Below are positions 52,976 to 64,000 of a stretch of DNA of 64,000 nt, in pieces (the first letter of the stretch is position 1; each line of letters begins with the position of its first letter). A model generated the notes under the pieces. It was not told the origin of the DNA and did no database searches. It saw only the letters and a list, made by a program, of their open reading frames with translations. Where the stretch lies: NCBI RefSeq assembly GCF_000204055.1, contig NW_006768853.1:82177-146176 (forward strand). The letters run 5' to 3'. Both the position numbers and the translations under genes were made by a program. Source of the stretch: Melampsora larici-populina 98AG31. Taxonomy: Eukaryota; Basidiomycota; Pucciniomycetes; Pucciniales; Melampsoraceae.

Positions 52976-55046
52976 ACAAATCGAGGCAATTGCCGTATAA
53001 TTGTTGGAAAATCTTCAAGATCGAATGAAGTCGAGAAGGGCGATTGAAGCAAGAAAGATGATGCAAACTTTCCACCTCCAGCAAGCAGATTGAGGATGAC
53101 AAAGGTCGTTTTGACTGAAATAAATTCACAAGAATACGAAATAAGTGGGTCGAAGATAAGCACAAACAAAGCCGTGAAAGGAGTACTTCGCTTTTTGATG
53201 TCGACCAGTTTTGTGAGAGCCCCTTCAGGTGGAACGAAGACTGAGCGCAAGGAGCGTAAGTTGATATAAACAGCCGGGAAAGTGTACTTCGGCGCAGTCG
53301 CAGTCAGGTTCGGACTGGTTGTATAAGAAAATGGAAGGATGAGCGAGGGCGACAAAGGAATTTGTCGCTGGATTTATGTTGACCTGCGGATCACAATCGA
53401 AACTGTGGTATCGGCGAGGGAGGCAAAGATATTCACGGACTTCGCTGAGATCCATCAACTTCACCAACAGCCGGGGAAGTTCATTCAAAGGGGAGGTTTA
53501 CTGATTTCCTAACCCGCGCAACCAGTTTGTCTGAGGACCCTGGGATAGGCCAACCCAAGTGATAAAGTGTTGTCGAGAGACAATGACTGAGTTGGCCTTC
53601 TTTGAGACACAGGCCTAAAGATTGAGTTCGTTGAGTATGATCGACTTTGAATGAAAATTGAATGACCCATGTCCGTAGATCCTCATCCTACACCGGATAC
53701 CGATTCATACTAAATTCTGGAGCCATGGTTCGTTGGAGACGAATCCACTTGCATATCTTTCGGCTACTCATAGAGGCGAACAGCTTCTGTAAATCCACAT
53801 CACGATACTTCCAGTGTACCAGTTGTATCATGAAGTGACGACAAAAGTCTCACATTTTTCTGTCTAAAAGCATCTCATCAGGATCGGATCCAGAGTCCAA
53901 GTATACAAGGCGGAAAAGGGCTCTTCAAAAAGTGAGAAGTTTGTGATCATATTGGCTTCTTTCTGTTTGCTGGCAATTCTTCGGTTCACACAGAAAAGTA
54001 GGGTATTTCAGCCGACACGATATCATTGGAAACTTGGTGACATACCTTTGAGTCTATCAGACATACAAGATCCATCAGAACCCCTGTCATTTTGGAAGGT
54101 GTTCGAAATATCTTCCAAGATCCGAAACCTCTCTGAGCGCCCTTCATCTCGTACATATCAGACCAAAGCACAATTTTACAACTTTTCTTCGGCCAAGTGT
54201 AAAATACTCAGTGAGATCTTCTAAACCTCAGTTCGAATTCAAGCCAAGTCCTCAAATGAAGGGGTACAAGGACTCACAGTATTCAACTTTCCAACTAGTC
54301 ACTTTCAATTTGTGGAACAAAGGCCTTCAGGGCTTCGGTGCGTACGTCAGGCGGACAGCTCAGCTTTAAGGAATAGGCCTACTAACTTTGCCATTGTTTT
54401 GATTGTCACATAGACACACTTTACCATCAAAAATTGATGATGCGAGGGTGGGATGCGGGAGAGGATGCGGGAGAGGATGCGGGGTTCATGCTGATAATGA
54501 AGTCCAGATTTTTACATGGATGAGCCACCTGCACCTACCTTTTGAAGTTTCTTCTACAAAACAGTTCAAGTGCATGAATTGCAGTGAAAGAGTGATTTCA
54601 AAGGATGTGATTTCCCAGTAAATGAGAGATTAAATATAATCTCTTCAGCTCAAGGTAGCCGAACCAAGACATCAAGATCCAAAAAATCATTAAGCTCCTA
54701 AAAATTATTGAAAGATATACAAAATGACTCGAAAAAAAACAAGATCAAAAAATCCTTGAACAACGATCAAGACAAATAAAATCAAGTTTCAACTACATAA
54801 ATACTCCTAACGAAAAATAATTATAAACGTTCACTTCAAAATTTCCATCTTTTATATAAAAGCAAAAACAAAGGACTTCAACTATATAAGATCAAGAAGT
54901 TACATACATACAATCAAAATAATTAATCACAACAAGTCAACAAAAAAAACCAATACGAGTCCTTTTTTCCAAGCCGTTCCACAAAAAATGTAAAAAAAAG
55001 AAAAAAAACTTCAAAAAGGTTTTTCTAAATAAATTATATACACAAA
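52976..55046. other. Possible 5' part of the unidentified gene, then spacer
   Basis: 52976-53490 has overlapping minus-strand open frames (for example LSSSICLLEVESLHHLS and FALVLIFDP-type hydrophobic stretches) that I could not connect reliably. On the plus strand at 53940-54160 a frame with VIILASFCLLAILRF resembles a signal anchor, but no start joins it. From 54640 the sequence is AT-rich 3' flank of DNA2. Confidence 0.3.
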
Positions 55047-58000
55047 TCATTCGTCTTCAAAAATCAAATGAGTAGTAATCTCATTCAAAACAGCATGAGT
55101 TTTCCTAATATTCCGTAACCTAGGTGAAAGTTTTTCAATAGGAGAACTAGGAGGTCTAATCCTTGAAACTTTACAAGGAGTTAAATGATTATTAAACGAA
55201 AGATTGGTAGTGGTGGTGGTAGAAGAAGAAGAAGAAGCAATCAATGAAGCATGAGTAAATTGATCACCACTTTCAAGTGAATAGATCCATTTCTTAGCTT
55301 CAACTAAATTAAGAAATTCATTCAAGATTTCAGATGATTTAAGTGTCTTGAATGAACCTAAGATAATTAATTTCTCTCGAGATCTCGTCAAACAAACATT
55401 TATCCTTCTCCAATCTTTTAATAATTCTCCTACACTTCCATGTTCATTATTCCGTACCATGGTCATGATGATACATGATTTATCTCTTCCTTGTGATTTA
55501 TCTGCTGTGATGATTTCTACCGATGGTGCGTGTTCAAGTAAATAATTTAATAATTTGATTTGCTGTCGATAAGGTGTAATCACACCAATTTCAGAAGCAG
55601 GAACGCCACCCCTTAGCAATGCATTGACAATCTATTAGAAGCATAAAAAATTAATCAATATTCCCATTCACTCAAAATATCAAAATCAATCAAATTTCAA
55701 GAAAAGAAAAAACTCAACTTGAACCACTAATTGAGCTTCAACTTTGTTTTGTACTAAACTACCAGTAATAGATTCTTGTGCATCAATTTTATCAGTATCA
55801 ACAAACACAACTTTCCTTTCATCTGAAAGTATATCTTTTAACCAACATCTTCTCAAACAATTTGGTTCTTTATCAGAAGAATTAGAATGATAGAAATCTA
55901 AATTAATTCCATTGGGTATTCTAAGTGTCAAATTCGAAATTTCTTCATTTCCACATTTCAATTGCCCATTATAAATTAAAGAATTACTTAGACTCATGAT
56001 CTCTTCATTCATTCTATATTGTCTTGTTAATGAAACCATTGAAGCAGGATGTTCTTCAGATAATAATTTGAATAATGAAATTTCTAATCCTTTTGACTTT
56101 GCTATTGGATTCTTAACTAATGGTGGTAATTGAAAATGATCTCCTACAAGTATAAAGACTTCTGCATACCTTAATGGTCCTAAACAAGTAGGTAAAGTGA
56201 TTTGTGATGCCTCATCTACAATACAATAATCAAATTTCCTACGTTTGAAGATCGGATGATTGATAGAAAGACAAGTAGTGGCTACTAATTGTGGTGTCAT
56301 TAACCTTGCTTCTAAGGCTTCAACACTCCTCATCGGTTCACTCTCGTCTAATGTATAAGGATGTAGTGCAGGTGAAATCTTGTCCACATTTCCCAATCGT
56401 AGCATATCGATATCCGACTTGATCAATTTAGCCAAGATATTATCAACAGCCGAATGAGTGTAAGAGGTCAAAAGAATAGTTTTGCCCTCTTGAATCAATA
56501 CCTTGATCACCTCGGCTATAGTAGTAGTCTTTCCAGTTCCAGGCATTCCAAGTATTAAAGCATAATCCTTGGCAGACATCACTTTACAAATAGCATCACG
56601 TTGATCTTCATTTAAATGAGCAAATCGAGGATCGGTACCAAAGATATCCGGCGTGGGTTCAAAGACCGGAGCTCTGAGATCTACTACCAATTCACGACGT
56701 TTATAATCTCCATGAGTATAAAACAATTGAGCAATATTATCACGTATTCGTCCCATTCCTGCCATAAGTTCATCTTTATCAATTCGATAGAATATCTTCG
56801 GTTTCTGATCATCCTGTTTGTATGATTTAGGTATCATACTGCCAATCGAGACAGGTCCAATGTTCTCTACTCGATGATCTAATCCTATCACAATACGGTA
56901 TGGAGATAAATCGCAGATGAACCCCTTCGCTATAGCCAGTTTTTCACCCTCGATAGAGATGACCACCGGATCACCAACGCTCATTTGACCAGACAATAAT
57001 GATTGAGTAGGAACGACCTGAGATAAAGAAGCTCGACTCTTTTTAGGCGACTGACTCGAAACACTCGAAGTAGAAGACATAAAACAATAAGTATAACGAT
57101 GTATCGTATTACCCCGCTTAGTAGTCTTCAACCATCTTATATCATCAAACGATTCATCAATTTCCATATTAGCAAACGCTCTACCTTTAGCTTGACGTTT
57201 ATCTGCAGTGAGTTCCCAGATTTCTTTTTTGAATTTACCTAATTCTCTTTCTTCAAGTGAGATAAGTGATTCCCATTTAGTAAAGAATGTAGAATGATTT
57301 GGCGTGATATGTTCAGTTTTGTCTCGATAGATTGACTGAAGTGCTTCTAATCCTCTTCTAGATGGAATCTCATCTTCACCTTCAATTGTCTAAAGCAAAA
57401 GAAGAGGTCAGCAAGAAGTCGCGATTGATTTTGAAGGAAATGGACTCTTACTTTCCGATATAGCATACAACTATCCACTGCATAACATCGAGAGCAGGTT
57501 TGGGCGTCGTCGATAGGTTCCGGTAGCAAAGTGCGCTCTATATCCAATGCGGGTAGGTCACCATCAAAGTGTGGGCTCGACGGCATTTCATCATTTCCTG
57601 AGCTCTGAGTTGGAGGGAGCATAACGTCCTCAGGATCGATGGCTCGCTTGTGAATGTAACTAGCTAGGTGATTTCTCGCAATGATAAGCTGTCGAAGTTC
57701 AGCTTTAACGGCTCGGACCCGTGTGATTTCGTTGATAGATGTATAAAACAGTAATCCAGCCGGAACATTCTGATCTAAGATAAATGAAGAGAAGTCAATC
57801 AAACGAAATAAACCGATATATACTTGATACATACGTACTATAACGATCACTCATCAATAAAGTATATAACATAGTCTGAGCAGTATGTTCCACCCCATTA
57901 GGTTTCCTACCGGTTTTGATCTCTAATGGAAATACATTACATTCTTGTGTAAACAGTTCCTTGTTAAAGAAAAATCCAACTTTCTTTGGTTCTTCAATAA

Positions 58001-59613
58001 TCGCTGCTTCGACTGTTGCATCAATCTTACCTTTCAATCCATATTTAGGTGACCAAATCTCTTCTTCTATATCATGAATAGCTGTAAGTGAAATCTTGGG
58101 TCGCGCTTCATCTTGCCTTACATTACTTCTTGGATCAAATAAATGTGCATCTTTCTAATTTCAAACAAAAAGTAAGTTTACAAATCAAAATCAAAATCAA
58201 AAAATTAGTTAACACATCAAACTTAAAGATTAAGATTCTTAAGAGAAATATGAAGCACACTTGCAACTTGAAATTCTTTCCTTGATTGTTTTGAAGAATA
58301 TATTTCTTGGACCAACTAGGCAATTCTTTTAAATGTTCTGAAACCATACTAAACCCTTGATCCACGGTTTGATTAATCATCAATAAATCACCCACGTGTC
58401 TCACACAAGCTTTCCTAGCTTCTTTCAAAATCTTAGTCATTGGCCAAAGTGCTTGCGGGTGAGTAGAAGTTTGTTGATACCCATCTTCTGATATCATGTC
58501 TTCAGTAGGTAATAACAAGCTTTGAATAACTTCATGAACAATAGTACCTCTAATCACCGCTTCACCGATATCATTATGACTACTCTTGATCCTATCATTC
58601 AACACGCCTCGTCTAGGACACGAAGGAGCGGTCGAAACTGCCGTAGTGTTGATCAAAAGTGAAGGGATAAGGATAACCAGATGTCCAGGTTCAGATCTAG
58701 AGAAAGTAATCAATTCTTGATCAAGTTGGATCGGTGGTGAATCAGGTAATGAAACTAAATTTAATTCATCATTCAATTCAACTAAACTTTCAGCCCAATC
58801 ATCACAAAGTAACAATCTTCTAATTTCATCATGATATTTCGATGAGTTGATCGTCACTTCAATCGTTCTTTCCATACGTTTGTTCAAATTATTCCATTCT
58901 GGCGGTGTTATAATCTGTGATATAATACATTTCGTATATTGTCGACAAAGAGGTAGCTTGTGATTTAGGTTGGGTATTTCATTTTCATCTTCTACAAAAT
59001 CATCCCAGCCATCTTCAAGATCCATAAAAAGCGCGTCATAATCTTCATGATGAACAGCTACATGAGTTGTGGAATCCTTCAAAGGACTAGCTTTTCCTGG
59101 GCTGAGTTTGGCGAGTGATTTGGCGAGTTTCGGGGTTGATAGAGGGGATGATGATACGCCACGAGTGCCAGTTCGATGGACAGAATCTTTTTTGAAAGTG
59201 TCACGCTGAGTGGCTTGACAATATGATGAGTCTTTTGAGAGATCTGATGCCTTCTGACGCGAGATTTTCGAGGCAGTACTTCTTGTCGGGTCGATTGATT
59301 GAACATCATCATAATTGTTATTACATCGCATTAAACTTCCTTGTCTTTTTACATTGAAAGCTTGTAAACTCCGTTTAGGAGAGATCGATTTATCCAACTT
59401 TTCTGGTATCGATAGATCCTTTGGATCATTTTGAGAAGAGTAAAGGTTTTTCATATTCCTAGTTTCAGATAAACGGATTGTTTTAGATTGTGAGAGTTTC
59501 TTTGATTCGATTGGTGAAGAAGGAATAAGATCAGAAGGACTAAGTCCTTCTAATAAATCTTCCATGAAAGTATCTTGTTGACTTTTTGGTGGTAGTGTTC
59601 CCGGTCTGTTCAT
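55047..59613 (-). CDS. DNA2: DNA2 replication helicase/nuclease (1415 aa), five exons
   Basis: Minus exons 59613-58261, 58154-57839, 57774-57452, 57389-55719 and 55631-55047 (4248 nt, frame kept at each GT-AG junction). Start at ATG 59613 (MNRPGTLPPK). The N-terminal about 230 residues are disordered. The Dna2 nuclease region follows: CPRRGVLNDRI, GTIVHEVIQ, GLKGKIDATV near 490, and the RecB-type PLEIKTG near 530. Clustered cysteines TCSRCYAVDSC near 650-660 fit the Fe-S cluster. The SF1 helicase shows GMPGTGKTTT (about 945-954), VDEASQ, VGDHFQLPPL, LTRQYRMNE, then DKSQGRDKSCI and DWRRINVCLTRSREKL. Dna2 cuts 5' flaps of Okazaki fragments and resects double-strand breaks in the nucleus. All key motifs are present and the gene looks functional. 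Confidence 0.95.
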
Positions 59614-61496
59614 GATTCGTGACTGAGATTCCGATTGAGATTTGAAAGAAAGAGCGTATATATAGAAGATAATATGAAGGGTCTTTCGCAATGTTAAAGG
59701 GAATTATTGTGAATCTGAGATCAAAGGCGATGGGGGAATTTGTTGAGCAAGTCTTTTGAAATTTTCAGTCAACATTTCATCAACACTGCATTACATATTG
59801 ACATGTTGAATTTATGTAACTTTACAAGTTACAAGTTACAACGCGCTTGATCTCACTTTCGCGTGGGCGCGCTCTTGTTTGAAGGGTCGCGCCCGAGCGC
59901 AGAAGAGGCTCAGTCTGAGGGGTCAAGCTCCACTGAGGCGCGTTAGGCGCGCCCCTCACTACAAAAAAGCAGAAAAAATCTAACACAAATCTTCAATGGC
60001 GGTGCAAAGTGCAAGTTTGCCAGTATAGCACACCAGTCATCAGGCGCAAGGGAAAGACAAGACACTGTCAAATCACAACTCAGCACAAAGAAAACCCAAT
60101 GGATATCATTCCACTAAGATTGCTCAATTGTTTCTAAAATGCAGTATGTATGTATGTACACTGCAAAACTCCTTTCCGGGGATTTGTGATCGAGATGCAA
60201 ACTTAACTTGAAGTAGATCTACCTCTGACTTGTAAAGAACTTCACAAAGCTGTTGAAGTGGTGATGAATCATGGTCATACAATCAAATCATTCTTATCTC
60301 AGTCTACCTTCAGTGTTGAGTTATTGAATGTGGTATTAGTCATATGCATTCTTTCACACACACTACCTTGACTTTGATTTCAATATCAAACTCTAAAAGC
60401 AGCCTCAAACTGGCCAATTGCACTGTTCAACTTTGGTCCTCAAAGTGGTCAGTCACCACTTCAAAGAAACTTTTTATTTTGTACACTTTATATAACATTG
60501 GCATAAGCCGTGGCCCACATCCAGGTAAGTTTTTTGTTTATGTTTTTATTTATTTCATGAGTTGATTATTCCATCTTCCAATTATCTAGACCTACTTGAG
60601 TATGTCTTGTTTGGCTAATGGTGGATGGACACCTAAAGGAAATTGCATGGAATTCATTGGTGTCATGGATCAGACATCAGGTGTGAAATCATAAGTTACT
60701 GATGGATCAGAAGACAGAAAATCATCAACAATGAAGCATTCATAGCAACCCAAATTGCTGGGTAGATTTTCCTTCACATATCAGAAGTCACCTCAGGCTC
60801 CAATCCCGCTTCCAGGAAAAATCTTACACATAAAGAAGCCCAGACCCATATGAATCCTGAACAGAGACCAACAAAGATGGAGTAAGAACATGATAATGTG
60901 CATTGATAGATTACATAGCACCCTTCAATGAGATTCTTGTAACATACAACTTCTGATAAAGATACCCACCAAAACCAATTCAAATATGAAATCATTTCAC
61001 ATTTTGTTGATATCTCACCTTGCATTGCCAACAATCAGTAGATATTTACAGCCAAATATGATGATTTCTCCAGAAAACAAATGACTTCTTTTTTCCCTAA
61101 TCAAGTAACACAACTTTTCCTCCTCAAGAGACATGTTCTTTCAAAGCTTATTCTCACACCCATAATTTTTTTGATCAAAGTCTAAACCAGATTATCAAGA
61201 AATATTTCCTGAAAATGAACTTTATATTGGAATCAACAAAAAGATTTGAAGAACTTTTCAAGATATTTTCGTGGTCATATATTATTGGAAAACCCAATTT
61301 CAAAACCCATCAACTTCTTTCTGATCATACTCAACAAGAATTCATCTCATTACAAAACTTCAATTTCTTCAACTATCAATCAAAATACCAACTTCAATCC
61401 AATCCATTTTTTTCAAACACTCAATACACCTCCCTCACATTTTCTCAAACTCCAAACCAAACCAAACCACAACCAAAAAAAACCGCGACTAAACAC
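59614..61496. other. Intergenic, no gene seen
   Basis: Upstream region of DNA2 and downstream region of the acyltransferase gene. 59840-59960 is GC-rich with repeated GCGCG words (GTGGGCGCGC, GAGGCGCGTTAGGCGCGC), probably a relic element. No coding frame recognised. Confidence 0.4.
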
Positions 61497-63147
61497 TCAA
61501 AAATAATCCGAATTTCTCACAAACAAATACCTATAAGTTTCCAAAAGATTCATCATCCCCCCAGGCATGACAAACGACCAAAAATTCCACTGATCTGGAT
61601 GAGCATAAACCTTATCGATCAATCTAAACCGATCCACATACTGTCTTCTATAAGGTGTTGCAGTAATTAAAGAAAACATCAAGACCCAAAGTTTACCTCC
61701 TCCTAAAAACTTTGGAATCCATGGGATCACATATCTTTCCATGATGATGCCGATTGGTTGGAGTAAGAAATAGATTAGAGATGAGGGGAATTCTTGGGTG
61801 TAGATGTGGGATGATGGATGCGGTGGTCTAGCAACCGAATGAATAGCTTTTTAATTTTATCCAAAAACATTCCATAAATAATCATAAAATCAGTTCAGAA
61901 GGATCCAAAAAAAATCCAGACAGATCAAGAAAGTGTTTTTCCAATAATGCTTACCAAACTCATGTAAAACGCCTACCAAAAAGAACGAAGCAAACAACCC
62001 GACGATCCTCTGAACCTGTTTCCCAAACCCGATCTTTCTGACAAGTTGACTAGCCGGAATCCCAGCACAAACCAATGCAGGTCTTCTAAGTAACTGATGC
62101 CAAGCTTTACCCCAAAAGATTTCCAATGAATCTGATTCTAATGGTCTACCAAACAAAGGCGTACAGAACTTTGGATCAAAGAACACCAAAACCCAACCTG
62201 GCAGTCTTACCAGACCCGTTGAATGGAGTTGGTGTATTGATAAACAAAGTAATGTGAACATTGACCAAGCTACATCTAATGAAGTAGCAAACCAAGTTCC
62301 AAAACAAAACGTATAAACCAATTCTGATATTCCATTTGTGAACCAATTAACTGGAAACCCAATCAAATTAAATAAATTGATAGTCTTTTTTGAGTTTTTG
62401 GAGATGATTAGGAAGCCTAAGACGATCACTTGTAGTGAGTTTAATAAAATTGTTCGGATTAAGATTTCTTTAAATTTAGGTGCTTCTAGTTTCTTTTTAG
62501 GTCCCCATCCATATTGTAAACCTCGAATTCTTTTATAAAACCAATAAAAATCATTCAAGTAAGTTATATATTTCGTTTCTTAAGGGTGAAGAGTTTTGGT
62601 TTGAGGCGATTTATGAAGACACTTACGAAAAAGATTGCATAACAGTCCAACCAAAGATTTCTGACCAACTAGCATTCCCATTCGCAACCTCCAAATTCTT
62701 CATTACCTCCTTATCCTTATCCTTAACCTGATCCTTTTCCTTTTCCTGATCCTTATTTTCAACAGATTTCTCAGAACCACCCAACCCACGCCCATCCATC
62801 TCCACCCGTTCCCAATACATCCCCGTCCAAAACCCACCCAAAAGTCCCCACTCCAAAGACTTACAAACCAAATAAACCGACAAGATCCCCAACACAAAGT
62901 TACCCAACCCCGTAAACTCCAACGGTTTAAAACAAAAATCAATTGATAAACTTAATGAAAGGATCACATTTAAAGGAGTTAATAAAACTCGTAAGTTAGA
63001 AAGAACCAATGAGTTTGAAAAGGATGGGTGTAGGAGTGAACATTGGATAAAGATGGGGAGGGTGTATAGGAACGTCTTGTAGGATGGTTGGGTACAGTGG
63101 GTTGGTTCGGTTGGGTTTGAAAAGGTGTTGATGATCGAACTTAACAT
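61497..63147 (-). CDS. MBOAT / wax-synthase-domain acyltransferase, three exons
   Basis: Exon 1 runs from the ATG at 63147 to about 62630, exon 2 from about 62550 to 61955, and exon 3 from 61846 to 61497 (GT-AG, in frame). The junction of exons 1 and 2 is uncertain: GTAAGT at 62624 is a good donor but does not keep frame with the only acceptor, whereas GTTGGA, about 20 nt earlier, does. The protein is highly hydrophobic with many membrane spans. DVAWSMFTLL, the FWGKAWHQLLRR block and FLVGVLHEFG with its conserved His are hallmarks of the wax synthase branch of membrane-bound O-acyltransferases, which esterify lipids in the ER. A Lys/Glu/Asp-rich loop (about residues 125-150) is an unusual insertion. 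Substrate unknown; sterol or terpenoid acyl transfer are alternatives. Confidence 0.85.
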
Positions 63148-64000
63148 TATCTTTTTTGGTTGAGTAGGATTTGATGGTAGTAGGATATCTTGGTCTTTTG
63201 GACTTACGTTTCTTTTCTTCTTCTTGATCGTTTCATATTCTTTATATAATCTTCAACTTATCAACATACCTCCTAAAGCCTTTCTTTTTTATAACAAGAC
63301 ATTAACATGATTAGACAAGATCCCATCCGATTCCATGCTAGGGTTTATTCATAGGAGATCCTCTTCCACATGATCCGTCACCATCTTTTCTCAGTATCTT
63401 AGGGTTTGCACCTTTGACCAAACTGATGATGTTTTTAAACCTGATTGAAATTTCAAACTCTAGGAGTTTTACATATAACACCTTTACTTACAAACATAAT
63501 ATGGGAATCAATGAAGTGGGTTCTTCGATTCCGATGCATGTTCATGGTTCCATAGTACTTAAGTTAGAGCTCAATGAAAACGTCTTGATGATGTGGACTC
63601 TTGACTCCTACTCTTCCCCAATCCTTTCAAACCCCGCACTTGAAGAGTTTTGTGATGATTGTAAGGTATGAAGTGATTAGAGAATCTGATCAGATTCAAT
63701 AGATTTCGATCATTAAAAGGTCAAGAGGAAATCTGTTTGAATGCTTGGATGATGTGATGAGTTGATGAAACGCTGCGGGGAACAAGAAAGTGATGCTAAG
63801 AAGTTCTATGTAGATTAAAGATAGATAGATGATGGTTTTGATTGATCGGTCTTGTGAAGTGAGTGATTGACACTGTGAAAATAATGTGTTTCTCCCTAGT
63901 GAAAAATGATTGCATTTTTGGAAAAATGATTGACAAAAAATTGTACCTGGAATTGTGGGCCCAGTTGTGGCCCAAAACGCTTGGAAAAAGATCTGGAGAG
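63148..64000. other. Upstream flank of the acyltransferase gene to the window end
   Basis: No gene recognised. A short plus-strand frame at 63414-63671 lacks domain features. The dispersed repeat at 63871 runs toward the window edge. Confidence 0.4.
63871..63914 (+). repeat. Dispersed repeat beginning CACTGTGAAAATAATG
   Basis: Second copy of the repeat at 7484-7527, same orientation, with conserved GTTTCTCC and GTGAAAAATGATTG. It may be the left end of an element extending beyond the window. Confidence 0.4.

Noticed and set aside
53940..54224. Type II membrane protein start (VIILASFCLLAILRF) on the plus strand
   Set aside because: No ATG-started exon joins it in frame, the basic N-terminal stretch is in another frame, and no downstream catalytic domain is visible.
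1..64000. tRNA and rRNA genes
   Set aside because: A visual scan for T-loop type GTTCRAATC motifs paired with an A-box found no convincing candidate; a covariance-model scan would be needed to exclude them.

Overview
This window is nuclear DNA from a filamentous basidiomycete. A rust fungus (Pucciniales, for example a Puccinia or Melampsora relative) is the most likely source. That assignment is inferred from AT-rich sequence, short GT-AG introns (about 40-100 nt), a Mutator-like transposase fused to an OTU protease, a DUF7918-like protein, secreted candidate proteins and a dense mixture of terminal-inverted-repeat elements. No database search was possible. Gene models below were built by eye from reading frames and splice signals, and frame continuity across each stated intron was checked.

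Layout. 1-3.3 kb: 3' half of a MULE whose gene carries a SWIM motif, a zinc knuckle and an OTU protease domain. 3.8-4.9 kb: four-exon DUF7918-like gene on the minus strand. 7.0-7.4 kb: a predicted small cysteine-containing secreted protein split over three small exons. 7.7-8.3 kb: a foldback element with a sister copy at 39.6-40.2 kb. 10.4-16.8 kb: a complete, young Ty3/gypsy retrotransposon with an intact Gag-Pol, 365-bp LTRs differing at about three sites and a 5-bp target duplication. 17.8-19.0 kb: a non-autonomous inverted-repeat element with tandem hairpin units. 20.1-22.2 kb: F-box-like gene. 24.2-26.5 kb: secreted repeat protein with a Kex2-like KR site and Gly/Ala-rich C-terminus. 27.2-28.1 kb: decayed MDM12 pseudogene. 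31.4-32.1 kb: SDHAF2 (Sdh5) gene. 32.6-36.9 kb: complete two-gene PIF/Harbinger-like transposon (Myb/SANT-like protein plus DDE transposase), followed to 39.2 kb by a nest of related miniature elements that repeatedly use an AAT/ATT target. 41.7-44.8 kb: two decayed copia reverse transcriptase regions, one interrupted by a 729-bp MULE miniature element with a 9-bp target duplication. 46.5-48.9 kb: multi-exon polytopic membrane protein. 49.0-49.2 kb: decayed duplicate of the second SDHAF2 exon. 52.1-53.0 kb: unidentified minus-strand gene. 55.0-59.6 kb: complete DNA2 helicase/nuclease (five exons). 61.5-63.1 kb: MBOAT / wax-synthase-like acyltransferase.

The cellular genes are ordinary single genes (DNA replication and repair, mitochondrial complex II assembly, lipid acylation, secretion) separated by mobile DNA. 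The most striking material is the mobile fraction. An apparently intact Harbinger transposon lies beside miniature derivatives that share its terminal and internal hairpin sequences, and one of them still holds a scrap of transposase coding sequence. The autonomous MULE and the MULE-type miniature element 40 kb away share a terminal sequence. Two relics of cellular genes (MDM12 and an SDHAF2 exon) show that gene duplication followed by decay also shaped the region.
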